Assembly: GCA_947303085.1 (NCBI GenBank) | Contig: CAMYXP010000001.1 | Location: 372,001 to 436,000, forward strand | DNA length: 64,000 nucleotides | From: an uncultured Bacteroidales bacterium | GTDB lineage: Bacteria; Bacteroidota; Bacteroidia; Bacteroidales; F082 | Reading direction: 5' to 3' | Shown here: one piece after another, positions 9,518 to 17,113 of the stretch | Layout: every line of letters begins with the position of its first letter | How positions within the stretch are numbered: the first letter of the stretch is position 1 | Made by a program: the position numbers and the translations under genes | The notes under the pieces: model-generated | The model's input: only the letters and a program-made list of their open reading frames with translations | What the model was told of the DNA's origin: nothing | Databases searched by the model: none

Positions 9518-9525
9518 TACTTTTG
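9518..9525 (+). promoter_or_regulatory. -7 element of the GldA-like ATPase gene
   Basis: TACTTTTG matches TAnnTTTG and ends 15 bases before the ATG at 9540. The predicted leader is only about 8 nt, so initiation would be nearly leaderless. Confidence 0.65.
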
Positions 9526-9539
9526 CAAAAAATAAATTT

Positions 9540-10262
9540 ATGTCAATAAAGGTAAACCACGTAACGAAACGCTATGATCAGCAGCTGGCGCTGAATGATG
9601 TGAATCTGGATATCGAAAAAGGTCAGATTGTGGGACTTTTAGGCCCGAACGGTGCAGGAAAATCTACGCTGATGAAGATCATTACTTGCTTCATTCCGCA
9701 GACCGAAGGCACCGTTTCTGTTGAAGGTTTCGACACCATCGACAACCCGATGGAGGTGCGCCAACATGTGGGTTATCTTCCGGAACATAATCCGCTTTAC
9801 CTTGACATGTATGTGCGCGAATATCTCGAATTTGTCGCCGGTATTCATCATATCACTGGCAAAGAAGCCAAGAATCGCATCGACGAGATGATTGAAAAGA
9901 CCGGTCTCACCGTCGAGATGCGCAAGAAAATCGGAGCTTTGTCGAAAGGCTACCGTCAGCGTGTAGGTCTCGCTCAAGCCATGATGCACAACCCTTCGGT
10001 TCTGATTCTCGACGAGCCGACATCTGGTCTCGATCCGAACCAACTCATTGAAATTCGTGGACTTATCACCGAACTTGGCAAAGAAAAAACTGTCCTCCTC
10101 TCGACTCACATCATGCAGGAAGTCGAGGCGATGTGTCCACGTATCGTTATTATTAATAAAGGTGTGGTTGTCGCAAATGATACGATTGAAAACATCAAAA
10201 TGAACGTGATGCATAGCAAAGACGCCAGCATTGAAGCGGTTTTCCAAGCATTGACAAAATAA
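9540..10262 (+). CDS. ABC transporter ATP-binding protein, GldA-like
   Basis: This is a 240-residue cytoplasmic ATPase subunit of an ABC exporter. Walker A is GPNGAGKST (residues 35-43), the signature is LSKGYRQRVGLAQ, Walker B is VLILDEP with the D-loop GLDPNQ, and the switch histidine is in STHIMQE. The sequence resembles the gliding-motility ATPase GldA. No GldF/GldG-type permease gene is adjacent, so the partner must be encoded elsewhere and a motility role cannot be claimed. It forms a single-gene unit with its own promoter and a long terminator hairpin. Confidence 0.85.
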   Translation: MSIKVNHVTKRYDQQLALNDVNLDIEKGQIVGLLGPNGAGKSTLMKIITCFIPQTEGTVSVEGFDTIDNPMEVRQHVGYLPEHNPLYLDMYVREYLEFVAGIHHITGKEAKNRIDEMIEKTGLTVEMRKKIGALSKGYRQRVGLAQAMMHNPSVLILDEPTSGLDPNQLIEIRGLITELGKEKTVLLSTHIMQEVEAMCPRIVIINKGVVVANDTIENIKMNVMHSKDASIEAVFQALTK

Positions 10263-10269
10263 AGTCTTT

Positions 10270-10334
10270 AGTCTTTAGTTATTAGTCGCTAGTCTAATAC
10301 TAAAGTCTAAAGACTAACAACTAAAGACTTTTTT
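10270..10334 (+). terminator. Terminator built from AGTCTTTAGT repeats
   Basis: An 18-bp stem pairs 10270-10287 with 10312-10329 (17 of 18 matches) and is followed by a T run. The sequence from the stop codon onward is a chain of AGTCTTTAG-like words in both orientations, so the terminator appears to be made from a repeat array. Confidence 0.7.
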
Positions 10335-10367
10335 GCAAAAAATAGATGCGATTATCAAAAAATATTG

Positions 10368-10375
10368 TATCTTTG
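10368..10375 (+). promoter_or_regulatory. -7 element of metK
   Basis: TATCTTTG places the transcription start near 10382, directly before the candidate riboswitch. The open frame that begins at 10365 is therefore not the real coding start. Confidence 0.7.
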
Positions 10376-10386
10376 CAGTCCAAATT

Positions 10387-10442
10387 CACGTGGAGAGATT
10401 TGTAATGATTGCAACCACATGACAAAAATGCTAAAAATAATG
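10387..10442 (+). promoter_or_regulatory. Candidate SAM-II riboswitch upstream of metK
   Basis: The leader contains, in order, CACGTGG, ATTTG, ATTGCAACCACATGA and AATGCTAAAAA, ending on the metK start codon. The first segment (10387-10393) can pair with CCACATG (10415-10421) apart from one mismatch, as P1 of the SAM-II class. GCA (10411-10413) can pair with TGC (10429-10431) as part of a pseudoknot. The spacing and the conserved TTGCA and GCTAAAA words resemble the SAM-II consensus. Control of SAM synthetase by SAM fits, and the 3' element abuts the ATG, suggesting translational control. This rests on eye alignment only, and a covariance-model search would settle it. Confidence 0.7.
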
Positions 10443-11732
10443 GGATACTATTTTACTTCAGAATCAGTTTCAGAAGGCCATCCGGATAAAGTGGCCGATC
10501 AGATTTCAGATGCCGTCCTCGACGAAATGTTGCGTCAGGATCCTGAATCAAAAGTAGCTTGCGAGACATTGGTGACCACTGGTCTCACCGTCGTGGCAGG
10601 CGAGGTTAAATCAAACGGATATGTTGATATTCAAGGCACAGCGCGTCGTGTCATCGAGCGTATAGGCTATACCAAGGCGGAATATCAGTTCGACAGCAAG
10701 TCGTGCGGCGTGGTGTCGGCAATTCACGGACAGTCGCTGGACATCAACCGCGGCGTGGAGCGCAAGAGCGCCGAAGACCAGGGTGCTGGCGACCAAGGTA
10801 TGATGTTTGGCTACGCCTGCAAAGAGACACCTGAATATATGCCTCTAACTATAGTGCTTTCGCACATGCTTTTGCTTGAACTGGCTAAGATTCGCCGCGA
10901 AGGCAAGCGCATGAAATACCTCCGTCCTGATGCCAAGTCGCAGGTCACGGTGGAGTACGGCGCCAACTGGAAGCCGCAGCGTATCGACACCATCGTCATC
11001 TCGACACAGCACGACGAATTCATGGACGACGACGCTGCCATGATCGACAAAATAGAACATGACGTTCGCACTATATTGCTCCCGAGAGTGAAAAAGCTTC
11101 TGCCTCAGAAGGTTAGAAACCTCTTCAAATCAGACATGAAGCTCTTTGTCAATCCGACTGGCAAGTTCGTCATCGGTGGACCTCATGGCGACACAGGTTT
11201 GACAGGCCGTAAAATCATCGTCGATACCTACGGCGGTCGCGGCGCACACGGCGGCGGAGCGTTCTCGGGTAAAGACTCATCAAAGGTCGACCGCTCGGCT
11301 GCATACGCAGCACGTCATATCGCGAAAAACATAGTGGCAGCAGGCGTTTGCGACGAGGCTCTCGTACAGATTGCCTACGCTATCGGCGTGGCACAGCCTG
11401 TCGGTTTCTATGTTAACACCTACGGAACTGCACATGTAAAAGACGCTAACGGCAAGAAGATGAGCGATGTCGAAATAGCTGAAAAGATTCGCACATTATT
11501 CGACCTTCGTCCATACGCCATCGTGAAGCGCTTCGGACTGAAGAACCCTATCTTCGAGGCTACAGCATCGTACGGACACTTCGGTCGCGACCCGTACACC
11601 GAAAAGGTCGAGGTGCTTTACAAAGACAAGGACACCTTCACCGAAAACGGTAAAAACTACAAAAACGTGGAATTCTTCGCCTGGGAGAAGCTCGATATGG
11701 TTGACGAAATTAAAAAGGTGTTTGGAATATAA
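10440..11732 (+). CDS. metK: S-adenosylmethionine synthetase
   Basis: This enzyme makes S-adenosylmethionine from methionine and ATP. It has 430 residues from the chosen ATG ([17 protein letters not shown]), a normal length for Bacteroidota. Key motifs are GHPDKVADQ (ATP/Mg binding), [12 protein letters not shown], and the P-loop-like [15 protein letters not shown]. Two upstream in-frame ATGs at 10419 and 10428 fall inside the candidate riboswitch and were rejected. The enzyme would supply SAM for all methylations, including the methyltransferase and radical SAM protein of the aryl-polyene cluster. Confidence 0.96.
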   Translation: MGYYFTSESVSEGHPDKVADQISDAVLDEMLRQDPESKVACETLVTTGLTVVAGEVKSNGYVDIQGTARRVIERIGYTKAEYQFDSKSCGVVSAIHGQSLDINRGVERKSAEDQGAGDQGMMFGYACKETPEYMPLTIVLSHMLLLELAKIRREGKRMKYLRPDAKSQVTVEYGANWKPQRIDTIVISTQHDEFMDDDAAMIDKIEHDVRTILLPRVKKLLPQKVRNLFKSDMKLFVNPTGKFVIGGPHGDTGLTGRKIIVDTYGGRGAHGGGAFSGKDSSKVDRSAAYAARHIAKNIVAAGVCDEALVQIAYAIGVAQPVGFYVNTYGTAHVKDANGKKMSDVEIAEKIRTLFDLRPYAIVKRFGLKNPIFEATASYGHFGRDPYTEKVEVLYKDKDTFTENGKNYKNVEFFAWEKLDMVDEIKKVFGI

Positions 11733-11737
11733 TTAGT

Positions 11738-11756
11738 AAAAATCCTAAAGATTTTT
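11738..11756 (+). terminator. Weak hairpin after metK
   Basis: AAAAATC (11738-11744) pairs with GATTTTT (11750-11756) around a short loop, followed by pyrimidines. The stem is A-T rich, so termination here is uncertain. Confidence 0.35.
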
Positions 11757-11766
11757 CCTAAAACCC

Positions 11767-11798
11767 TTTGCGTAATTAAAAATACTTCTTTATTTTTG
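11767..11798 (+). promoter_or_regulatory. Two-part promoter of the M28 peptidase gene
   Basis: TTTG (11767-11770), a 20-nt spacer and TATTTTTG (11791-11798) form one of the best matches in the window to the Bacteroidota -33/-7 promoter. Confidence 0.75.
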
Positions 11799-11818
11799 CA
11801 GCAACAAATCCTACGAAA

Positions 11819-13753
11819 ATGAAGAAGTATTTACTTTTTATTGCTATGGCATTGTGCTTCAATGTCTTAAACGCCCAGTTTATTGATCACAAAGGTAACC
11901 GTAACCAAACGTACCCTGATGTATATGGCGCCAATGCTGACATCGCTGCGATGATTAATCAGGTCGATACGACTAATTTGTACGACGACATCTATTGGAT
12001 GCAGCAGTTTATCCGCGACTGCGCCTCACCAGCGGCAGTTACAGTGCAGAATTTCCTTATCGACAGATTCGAAAGCCTCGGTCTTGAGACTTACATCCAT
12101 CATCATACGGGTCACATAGGGGAGACCGACACCCTCGATGCCGGCAATGTCATCGCCATCCAGCCAGGCACCGAGTTTCCCGACGAATACATCATCGTGG
12201 CATCGCATTACGACCATCCTGACGGTCCGGGTGCCGACGACAACGCCTCGGGAACCGCAGGAGTGCTTGAATGCGCTAGAATATTGAGCCAGCATCAGTT
12301 CAAACGCACCATCCTCTATATCCCGTTTAACGGTGAGGAACGTTGGATGGTCGGAAGCTATCCTTTCGTGCAGAAATGCGCTAGCGAAGATATGAATATC
12401 CTAGGCGTTTTCGATATGGATATGATAGGCTTCTGGCCTGGTCCTGAATATGGCCCTGTCACGATGTATTCCGGCTATTCATATATCTCCGAAAGGTTGT
12501 TCGATTTTTATCAGACGGTGGCAAATACCTACGTCCCGGAGATGCCGACCTATCGTTTCACGAAAAAAGACTCGTATGGCGGTGATCACATGTGCTTCAA
12601 TATCCATGAATATCCTGCACTTTACATCGGCGACATCGAATATCATGCCGAAAATATCTATTATCATACTCCTAACGATACTATCGGCACTGGCGTGAAC
12701 TGCTTCGCTCTGGCGCAAGGTTTTGTGAAAGCCGTGGTGGCCGCTACTGCCGAACTGGCCGGTGGATGGCTGCCTCCACAAGATTTCAGCGTGACTGTAA
12801 GAGACGATATGCCATACCTGAGCTGGAGCGGATCCGCTGATACCCAGTTTTATTTGGTGTATAAAGACGATGAAATGCTCGGCTATACAGCGGAGACTTC
12901 ATTCGTCGACGAGTTGTTTTGGACCGACGGGCAATGGCATAAATATTATGTAAAACCTGTGCATCTTGATAGCTGGGCGGGCCCGAAATCGAATATCGAC
13001 TCGATTTACTCCTGTGAGCCTCTTCATATTCCGGCTTTTTACGATTTTGAAGATGAAACGGCAGGCGATTTGCATCTTTATAATGACAATTGGTATTTCG
13101 GACAGTTTAAGCAAAGAAAATGCCTGACGGCGAAGACATATACTTATGACAATGTTTTGCAAATAATTGAGACTCCATGGTTTTCTATTCCTGAAACAAC
13201 GGAAGACGTCTCTTTCGGATTTAAGATGAACAGATATATTTTTTCATTATGGTCGCCATTCAATGCAGGAGTTTACATCGAGGTTACAACAGATAGAAAA
13301 AATTGGCATTTGATTGATTGGATCTGGGATTCTCATAACCAATGGCATGATTATGCCTTCTCGCTCAACGACTATATCGGCGAAGATTATGTTCAGGTGC
13401 GAATCAGGTTTGAAGCAAGCGGTCAGGGTAACACCACCACAAGCTACAAATATATGGCAGTTGATGATTTTTACATCAATTTCGATCATGAAGACGTGAA
13501 TGAGAACTATGTTGCTAACGAGAAATTCAGTTTGTCGGTCTCTCCAAACCCTTCTAAAGGAACAGTGAATATCTCGACCGGCTTGGAACGCAATTATTCG
13601 GTTTCTGTTTATAATATGTTAGGAATCAGAGTATTATCATTTGACGAATTCCGCGATGGCACCCTCGATTTGACTTCATTGCAAGCAGGAGTGTATTTCG
13701 TCTCCGCCAATAACGGGAGCGATATGCTTACCAAAAGAATAGTGATAAAATAA
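11819..13753 (+). CDS. T9SS-exported M28 family zinc peptidase
   Basis: This is a secreted aminopeptidase-type enzyme of 644 residues. A signal peptide (1-19, ending in LNAQ) leads into an M28 catalytic domain. It shows HYDHPDG and GADDNASG for the zinc ligands (H130, D141), NGEER for the catalytic glutamate pair (about 173-174) and DMDMIG for a further metal ligand. A fibronectin-like segment follows at about 260-325, then a beta-sandwich region. A C-terminal sorting domain, from SVSPNPSKG to KRIVIK, should send it through the type IX system to the cell surface. Extracellular peptide breakdown is inferred. Its stop codon directly abuts the convergent mutS2 stop. Confidence 0.9.
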   Translation: MKKYLLFIAMALCFNVLNAQFIDHKGNRNQTYPDVYGANADIAAMINQVDTTNLYDDIYWMQQFIRDCASPAAVTVQNFLIDRFESLGLETYIHHHTGHIGETDTLDAGNVIAIQPGTEFPDEYIIVASHYDHPDGPGADDNASGTAGVLECARILSQHQFKRTILYIPFNGEERWMVGSYPFVQKCASEDMNILGVFDMDMIGFWPGPEYGPVTMYSGYSYISERLFDFYQTVANTYVPEMPTYRFTKKDSYGGDHMCFNIHEYPALYIGDIEYHAENIYYHTPNDTIGTGVNCFALAQGFVKAVVAATAELAGGWLPPQDFSVTVRDDMPYLSWSGSADTQFYLVYKDDEMLGYTAETSFVDELFWTDGQWHKYYVKPVHLDSWAGPKSNIDSIYSCEPLHIPAFYDFEDETAGDLHLYNDNWYFGQFKQRKCLTAKTYTYDNVLQIIETPWFSIPETTEDVSFGFKMNRYIFSLWSPFNAGVYIEVTTDRKNWHLIDWIWDSHNQWHDYAFSLNDYIGEDYVQVRIRFEASGQGNTTTSYKYMAVDDFYINFDHEDVNENYVANEKFSLSVSPNPSKGTVNISTGLERNYSVSVYNMLGIRVLSFDEFRDGTLDLTSLQAGVYFVSANNGSDMLTKRIVIK

Positions 13754-16183
13754 TTATTTCAGCGTTACCCTTGTAATTCCAGCGCCGCCGGTTTCCAGAC
13801 TGGCGTCGCTGAAATTCTGTATACACGACTGCTTGCTCAGATATTCTCTGATGAGCTTACGCAAGATGCCGTTTCCTTTGCCGTGAAGGATGCTCACTTC
13901 TTTGATACTCAAAAGATTAGCCTCGTCGATGTATTTTGCGACGTTGTCAACGGCCTCGTCGCCACGCTGACCGCGGACATCGAGAGTGAGGTTGAAATGC
14001 TGCGCCTTCTCGTTGATGTCGTTCATGATGCTCTTGCGCAGATACGACGGGTTGTTGGCTGCTTTCTTCGCCTGCGTCTTGCTCATCTTACGCAGCTTGT
14101 CGGCCGTGGTGCGCAGCCTGACATCGCCAAACTGCACCGTGACATCTGTATCTGATATCGCCAAAAGCTCTCCGATGACCTCTAACTCGTTGATACACAC
14201 TGTGTCGCCGACTTTGAGTTCTTGGTTAGTGACTTCTTCTTTTTCCTCAGCTTTGAGTTTCTTCGAGATGACTTCTGCGTCTTTTACGAGCTCGTCTTTC
14301 ATCTCTTTGAGTTCCTCGCGAAGCTCCTTGGTGCGTTGTTTCTCCGCCTGAGCCTCCTTGATTTCCTTGATGGTTCGCTCAATTTTGGCGTTGGCCTTGT
14401 CGATGAGCGCCTGCGCCTCTTTGTTGGCTTCTTTCATAAGCCGATTCTTGTGTTTCTCGATGTCGGCAAGATGTCCTTTATATTTCGTTACGACCTCGTC
14501 GAGCAGTTTGTCGGCCACTTTCAGCTCGTATTCCTTCTTGCGAACTTCTTTTTTCTCGATTTCGAGTTGCTGCAGCTGCTGGTCGAAGTCGAGGTGCTCG
14601 CGACCTGATATCTCTGCCGCGTTGTCGAGTATTTCCTGAGGGAAACCGATCTTTTTCGCTATCTCGAAGGCGAACGATGAGCCTGGCTTGCCAATCATCA
14701 TCACGTAGAGCGGCTGCAAGTATCTCGTGTCGAACAGCATCGCTCCGTTGACGATGCCAGGATGGTTGTCAGCGAGGAGTTTCAGGTTGGCATAGTGCGT
14801 CGTGACTACTCCGAACGACTTCTTCTCGTTCATTTTCAACAAGATAGCCTCTGCTATGGCACCTCCAAGCTGTGGCTCGGTGCCTGTTCCGAACTCGTCG
14901 ATGAGGAACAGCGAGCGCTCGTTGCCGTTCTCGATGAGCGCTTTCATATTAATAAGGTGCGAGCTGTATGTCGAGAGGTCGTTTTCGAGCGACTGCTCAT
15001 CGCCGATGTCGATAAACATGTCGTGAAACACGCCGCATTTCGAGTCCACCTTGACAGGAATGGCGAGTCCGCATTGCAACATGTATTGTAACAATCCTAT
15101 CGTCTTGAGGCACACCGACTTACCGCCAGCATTCGGTCCCGATATCACGAGAATCCTTCCGCTAAAACCGCTGTCATTTGAATCATATAGTTTCAAATCC
15201 AATGGTGTTATATGTTTTCCTTGCCCCTTCAGTTTTTCCTCTAGCAGCGGATGTCTCGCCTCAATCCAGTCGAACATCGGTTCGTCAATAACTTCCGGGA
15301 TCACGCAGTTGTATTCGTGGCTTATCAAAGCCTTAGCCCTGATGAAATCAAGCAGTCCGAGGAGTCGCCATGCCATGGCAAGGTTCGGAATCTCTGGTCT
15401 CAAAATCTTCGTGAAAGCGAGCAAAATTTTGTTGATTTCGCGTCTTTCGGCGTATTCCAACTCCTTGATTTCGTTGTTGGTCTCGAAAATTTCCGCCGGC
15501 TCGATGTACACCGTCTGTCCAGTCGCCGATTCGTCGTGGATGAAGCCTCGCAAGGCTCTTTTATCAGCTGCTCGCACTGGAATCACCGGTCTTCCGTCAC
15601 GGATTGTCATCTCGGCGGTGCTGTCGGTCCAGCCTGAGTTCTTCGCCTCGAGCAATATTTTATGCATCCTGTGGTCGATGGAGCTCTGCTTCCGCCTGAT
15701 GTCGCGGCGAATTTCTGCAAGTTCCGGCGACGCGTTGTCTGGCATCTCGCCTTTGTCGTCGATAAGACGGTTTATCTCTGTAAATATATGATTATCAATG
15801 GTGATGCCTTCTGCTAAAGCCTTCAGATACGGAACCTTTTCCGATGCTTCCGACTTGAAAAATTTGAAAACATAAAACAGCGCTGAGAGCGTTGGTTTCA
15901 GCGCGAACATGCTGTCGAGGCTGATGATGGTGCCGTCGATGGCAAGATGTTTGAATTCCTCGCGCAAATCGTTGTAATCCCTTACAGGAAAAGGCACTCC
16001 GTCCTGCATCAGCGTCTCGAAATCCTGAATCAGGCGGAGGTAAGTGCGAATCTCGTCAACATCGGTGCTGAAACACATCTTGTCAACGCATTCTTTGCCC
16101 ATCTCGCTGATACACAACTTATTAAGATGCTCGCGAATCGCTTTGAAGCCTATCTTGTTTTCAAAATCCGAAGGATATATCAC
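13754..16183 (-). CDS. mutS2: Endonuclease MutS2
   Basis: This MutS-family ATPase with nuclease activity suppresses recombination or rescues collided ribosomes in other bacteria. It has an N-terminal clamp region, a Walker A GPNAGGKS, a Walker B-type LFLIDEFGTGTEP, a long charged coiled coil (roughly residues 510-640) and a C-terminal Smr domain with LDVRGQRGDEA and HGKGNGILR. The open frame reaches a TTG at 16204, but that lies in the -7 promoter. The GTG at 16183, giving (M)IYPSDFENKIGF as in homologues, is the likely start, for 809 residues. Confidence 0.93.
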   Translation of the reverse strand: MIYPSDFENKIGFKAIREHLNKLCISEMGKECVDKMCFSTDVDEIRTYLRLIQDFETLMQDGVPFPVRDYNDLREEFKHLAIDGTIISLDSMFALKPTLSALFYVFKFFKSEASEKVPYLKALAEGITIDNHIFTEINRLIDDKGEMPDNASPELAEIRRDIRRKQSSIDHRMHKILLEAKNSGWTDSTAEMTIRDGRPVIPVRAADKRALRGFIHDESATGQTVYIEPAEIFETNNEIKELEYAERREINKILLAFTKILRPEIPNLAMAWRLLGLLDFIRAKALISHEYNCVIPEVIDEPMFDWIEARHPLLEEKLKGQGKHITPLDLKLYDSNDSGFSGRILVISGPNAGGKSVCLKTIGLLQYMLQCGLAIPVKVDSKCGVFHDMFIDIGDEQSLENDLSTYSSHLINMKALIENGNERSLFLIDEFGTGTEPQLGGAIAEAILLKMNEKKSFGVVTTHYANLKLLADNHPGIVNGAMLFDTRYLQPLYVMMIGKPGSSFAFEIAKKIGFPQEILDNAAEISGREHLDFDQQLQQLEIEKKEVRKKEYELKVADKLLDEVVTKYKGHLADIEKHKNRLMKEANKEAQALIDKANAKIERTIKEIKEAQAEKQRTKELREELKEMKDELVKDAEVISKKLKAEEKEEVTNQELKVGDTVCINELEVIGELLAISDTDVTVQFGDVRLRTTADKLRKMSKTQAKKAANNPSYLRKSIMNDINEKAQHFNLTLDVRGQRGDEAVDNVAKYIDEANLLSIKEVSILHGKGNGILRKLIREYLSKQSCIQNFSDASLETGGAGITRVTLK

Positions 16184-16201
16184 ATTAATATTTTTAGTTT
16201 G

Positions 16202-16209
16202 CAAAAATA
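16202..16209 (-). promoter_or_regulatory. -7 element of mutS2
   Basis: The minus strand reads TATTTTTG, about 18 bases before the GTG start. It rules out the TTG start at 16204. Confidence 0.6.
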
Positions 16210-16221
16210 CAAAAATTTAGT

Positions 16222-16290
16222 AATCAGTCGTCATTTCTTTAATCTTAGCTATCGCAGAAAGATACCAATTAAAGAATGACGGCTGATAAT
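16222..16290. repeat. Imperfect inverted repeat between mutS2 and cutC
   Basis: The left arm (16223-16242, ATCAGTCGTCATTTCTTTAAT) and right arm (16267-16289) pair over about 20 bases with two or three differences, around a roughly 25-nt centre. It lies upstream of both divergent promoters, so it is not a terminator for either gene. It may be a small palindromic element or a shared operator. Confidence 0.55.
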
Positions 16291-16314
16291 TTAGAATAAA
16301 AAACATGTCAAATT

Positions 16315-16347
16315 TTTGTAAATTATATTAAAAATTTATTATATTTG
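16315..16347 (+). promoter_or_regulatory. Two-part promoter of cutC
   Basis: TTTG (16315-16318), a 21-nt spacer and TATATTTG (16340-16347). The -7 element ends 14 bases before the ATG, so the leader is about 7 nt. Confidence 0.7.
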
Positions 16348-16361
16348 CAAAAAATTATGTC

Positions 16362-17102
16362 ATGGTCAAGTTTGAACTTTGTGCAAACGGTTATCAGTCA
16401 ATGATTAATGGTGTTGTTGGCTGTGCTGATAGCGCCGAGCTTTGCGAGGCGCTTGTGGTCGGAGGCATCACACCGTCGCATGGTACATTGTTTAATTGTC
16501 AGAATGCGGCGCGCCATCTTCCAGTGAGAGTGCTAATTCGTTGTCGCCCGGGTAATTACATTTATAGTGACAATGAAATAAGCATCATGTGCGATGACAT
16601 AAAAAAGGTCAAGGAGATGGGCTACGAAGGCGTGGTCATCGGAGTGCTGAATAAAGATGGCGACATCGACGTTCCGGCTGTCAAGAAGATGATGGAGGCG
16701 GGCGAGGGACTGAAATTTACGTTCCATCGTGCCATCGATGCCTGCAAAAATCCGTTTATCGCATTGGAGACATTGGTTCGACTTGGTTTCGACAAAGTCC
16801 TCACATCTGGATGTAAACCAACGGCTTACGAAGGAATTGATATGATTCGCAGGATGCAGGATATGTTTGGCGACAGCATCAATATCATGGCAGGCGGCGG
16901 CATCAACGAGAACAACGTGATGAAAATACTTTCCGCGACAGGCATCAAACATTGCCATGCATCACTCACATCGTTCGCTCCCGACAGTCATAAAGACTTG
17001 TATCCGAATGGCGTCGACAGCACCGGTGCCGAAATGCGCTACATAATCTCAACTGTTAATAGAGTCAAGGAATTCAAAGACGTCATCTCGACAGAAGCGT
17101 AG
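16362..17102 (+). CDS. cutC: CutC family protein
   Basis: This cytoplasmic TIM-barrel protein of 246 residues is named for copper homeostasis in E. coli, a role that has been questioned. Recognisable features are the N-terminal FELCANG, ITPSHGT, a central KFTFHRAIDAC and VLTSGC, and the late MAGGGINENN loop. The length is normal. It is followed after 11 bases by a beta-mannosidase gene on the same strand, so the two are probably co-transcribed. That pairing does not suggest a copper function. Confidence 0.88.
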   Translation: MVKFELCANGYQSMINGVVGCADSAELCEALVVGGITPSHGTLFNCQNAARHLPVRVLIRCRPGNYIYSDNEISIMCDDIKKVKEMGYEGVVIGVLNKDGDIDVPAVKKMMEAGEGLKFTFHRAIDACKNPFIALETLVRLGFDKVLTSGCKPTAYEGIDMIRRMQDMFGDSINIMAGGGINENNVMKILSATGIKHCHASLTSFAPDSHKDLYPNGVDSTGAEMRYIISTVNRVKEFKDVISTEA

Positions 17103-17113
17103 CGGGTCATTAC

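Noticed and set aside
9639..10247. A 202-codon minus-strand frame opposite the GldA-like ATPase
   Set aside because: It is antisense to a gene with all ABC motifs and has no similarity of its own.
10365..10439. N-terminal extension of MetK
   Set aside because: It starts inside the -7 promoter and crosses the candidate riboswitch, and homologues begin at [17 protein letters not shown].
15051..15791. A 246-codon plus-strand frame opposite mutS2
   Set aside because: It is a shadow of the conserved MutS2 core, with low-complexity Ser/Ile composition and no recognisable domain.
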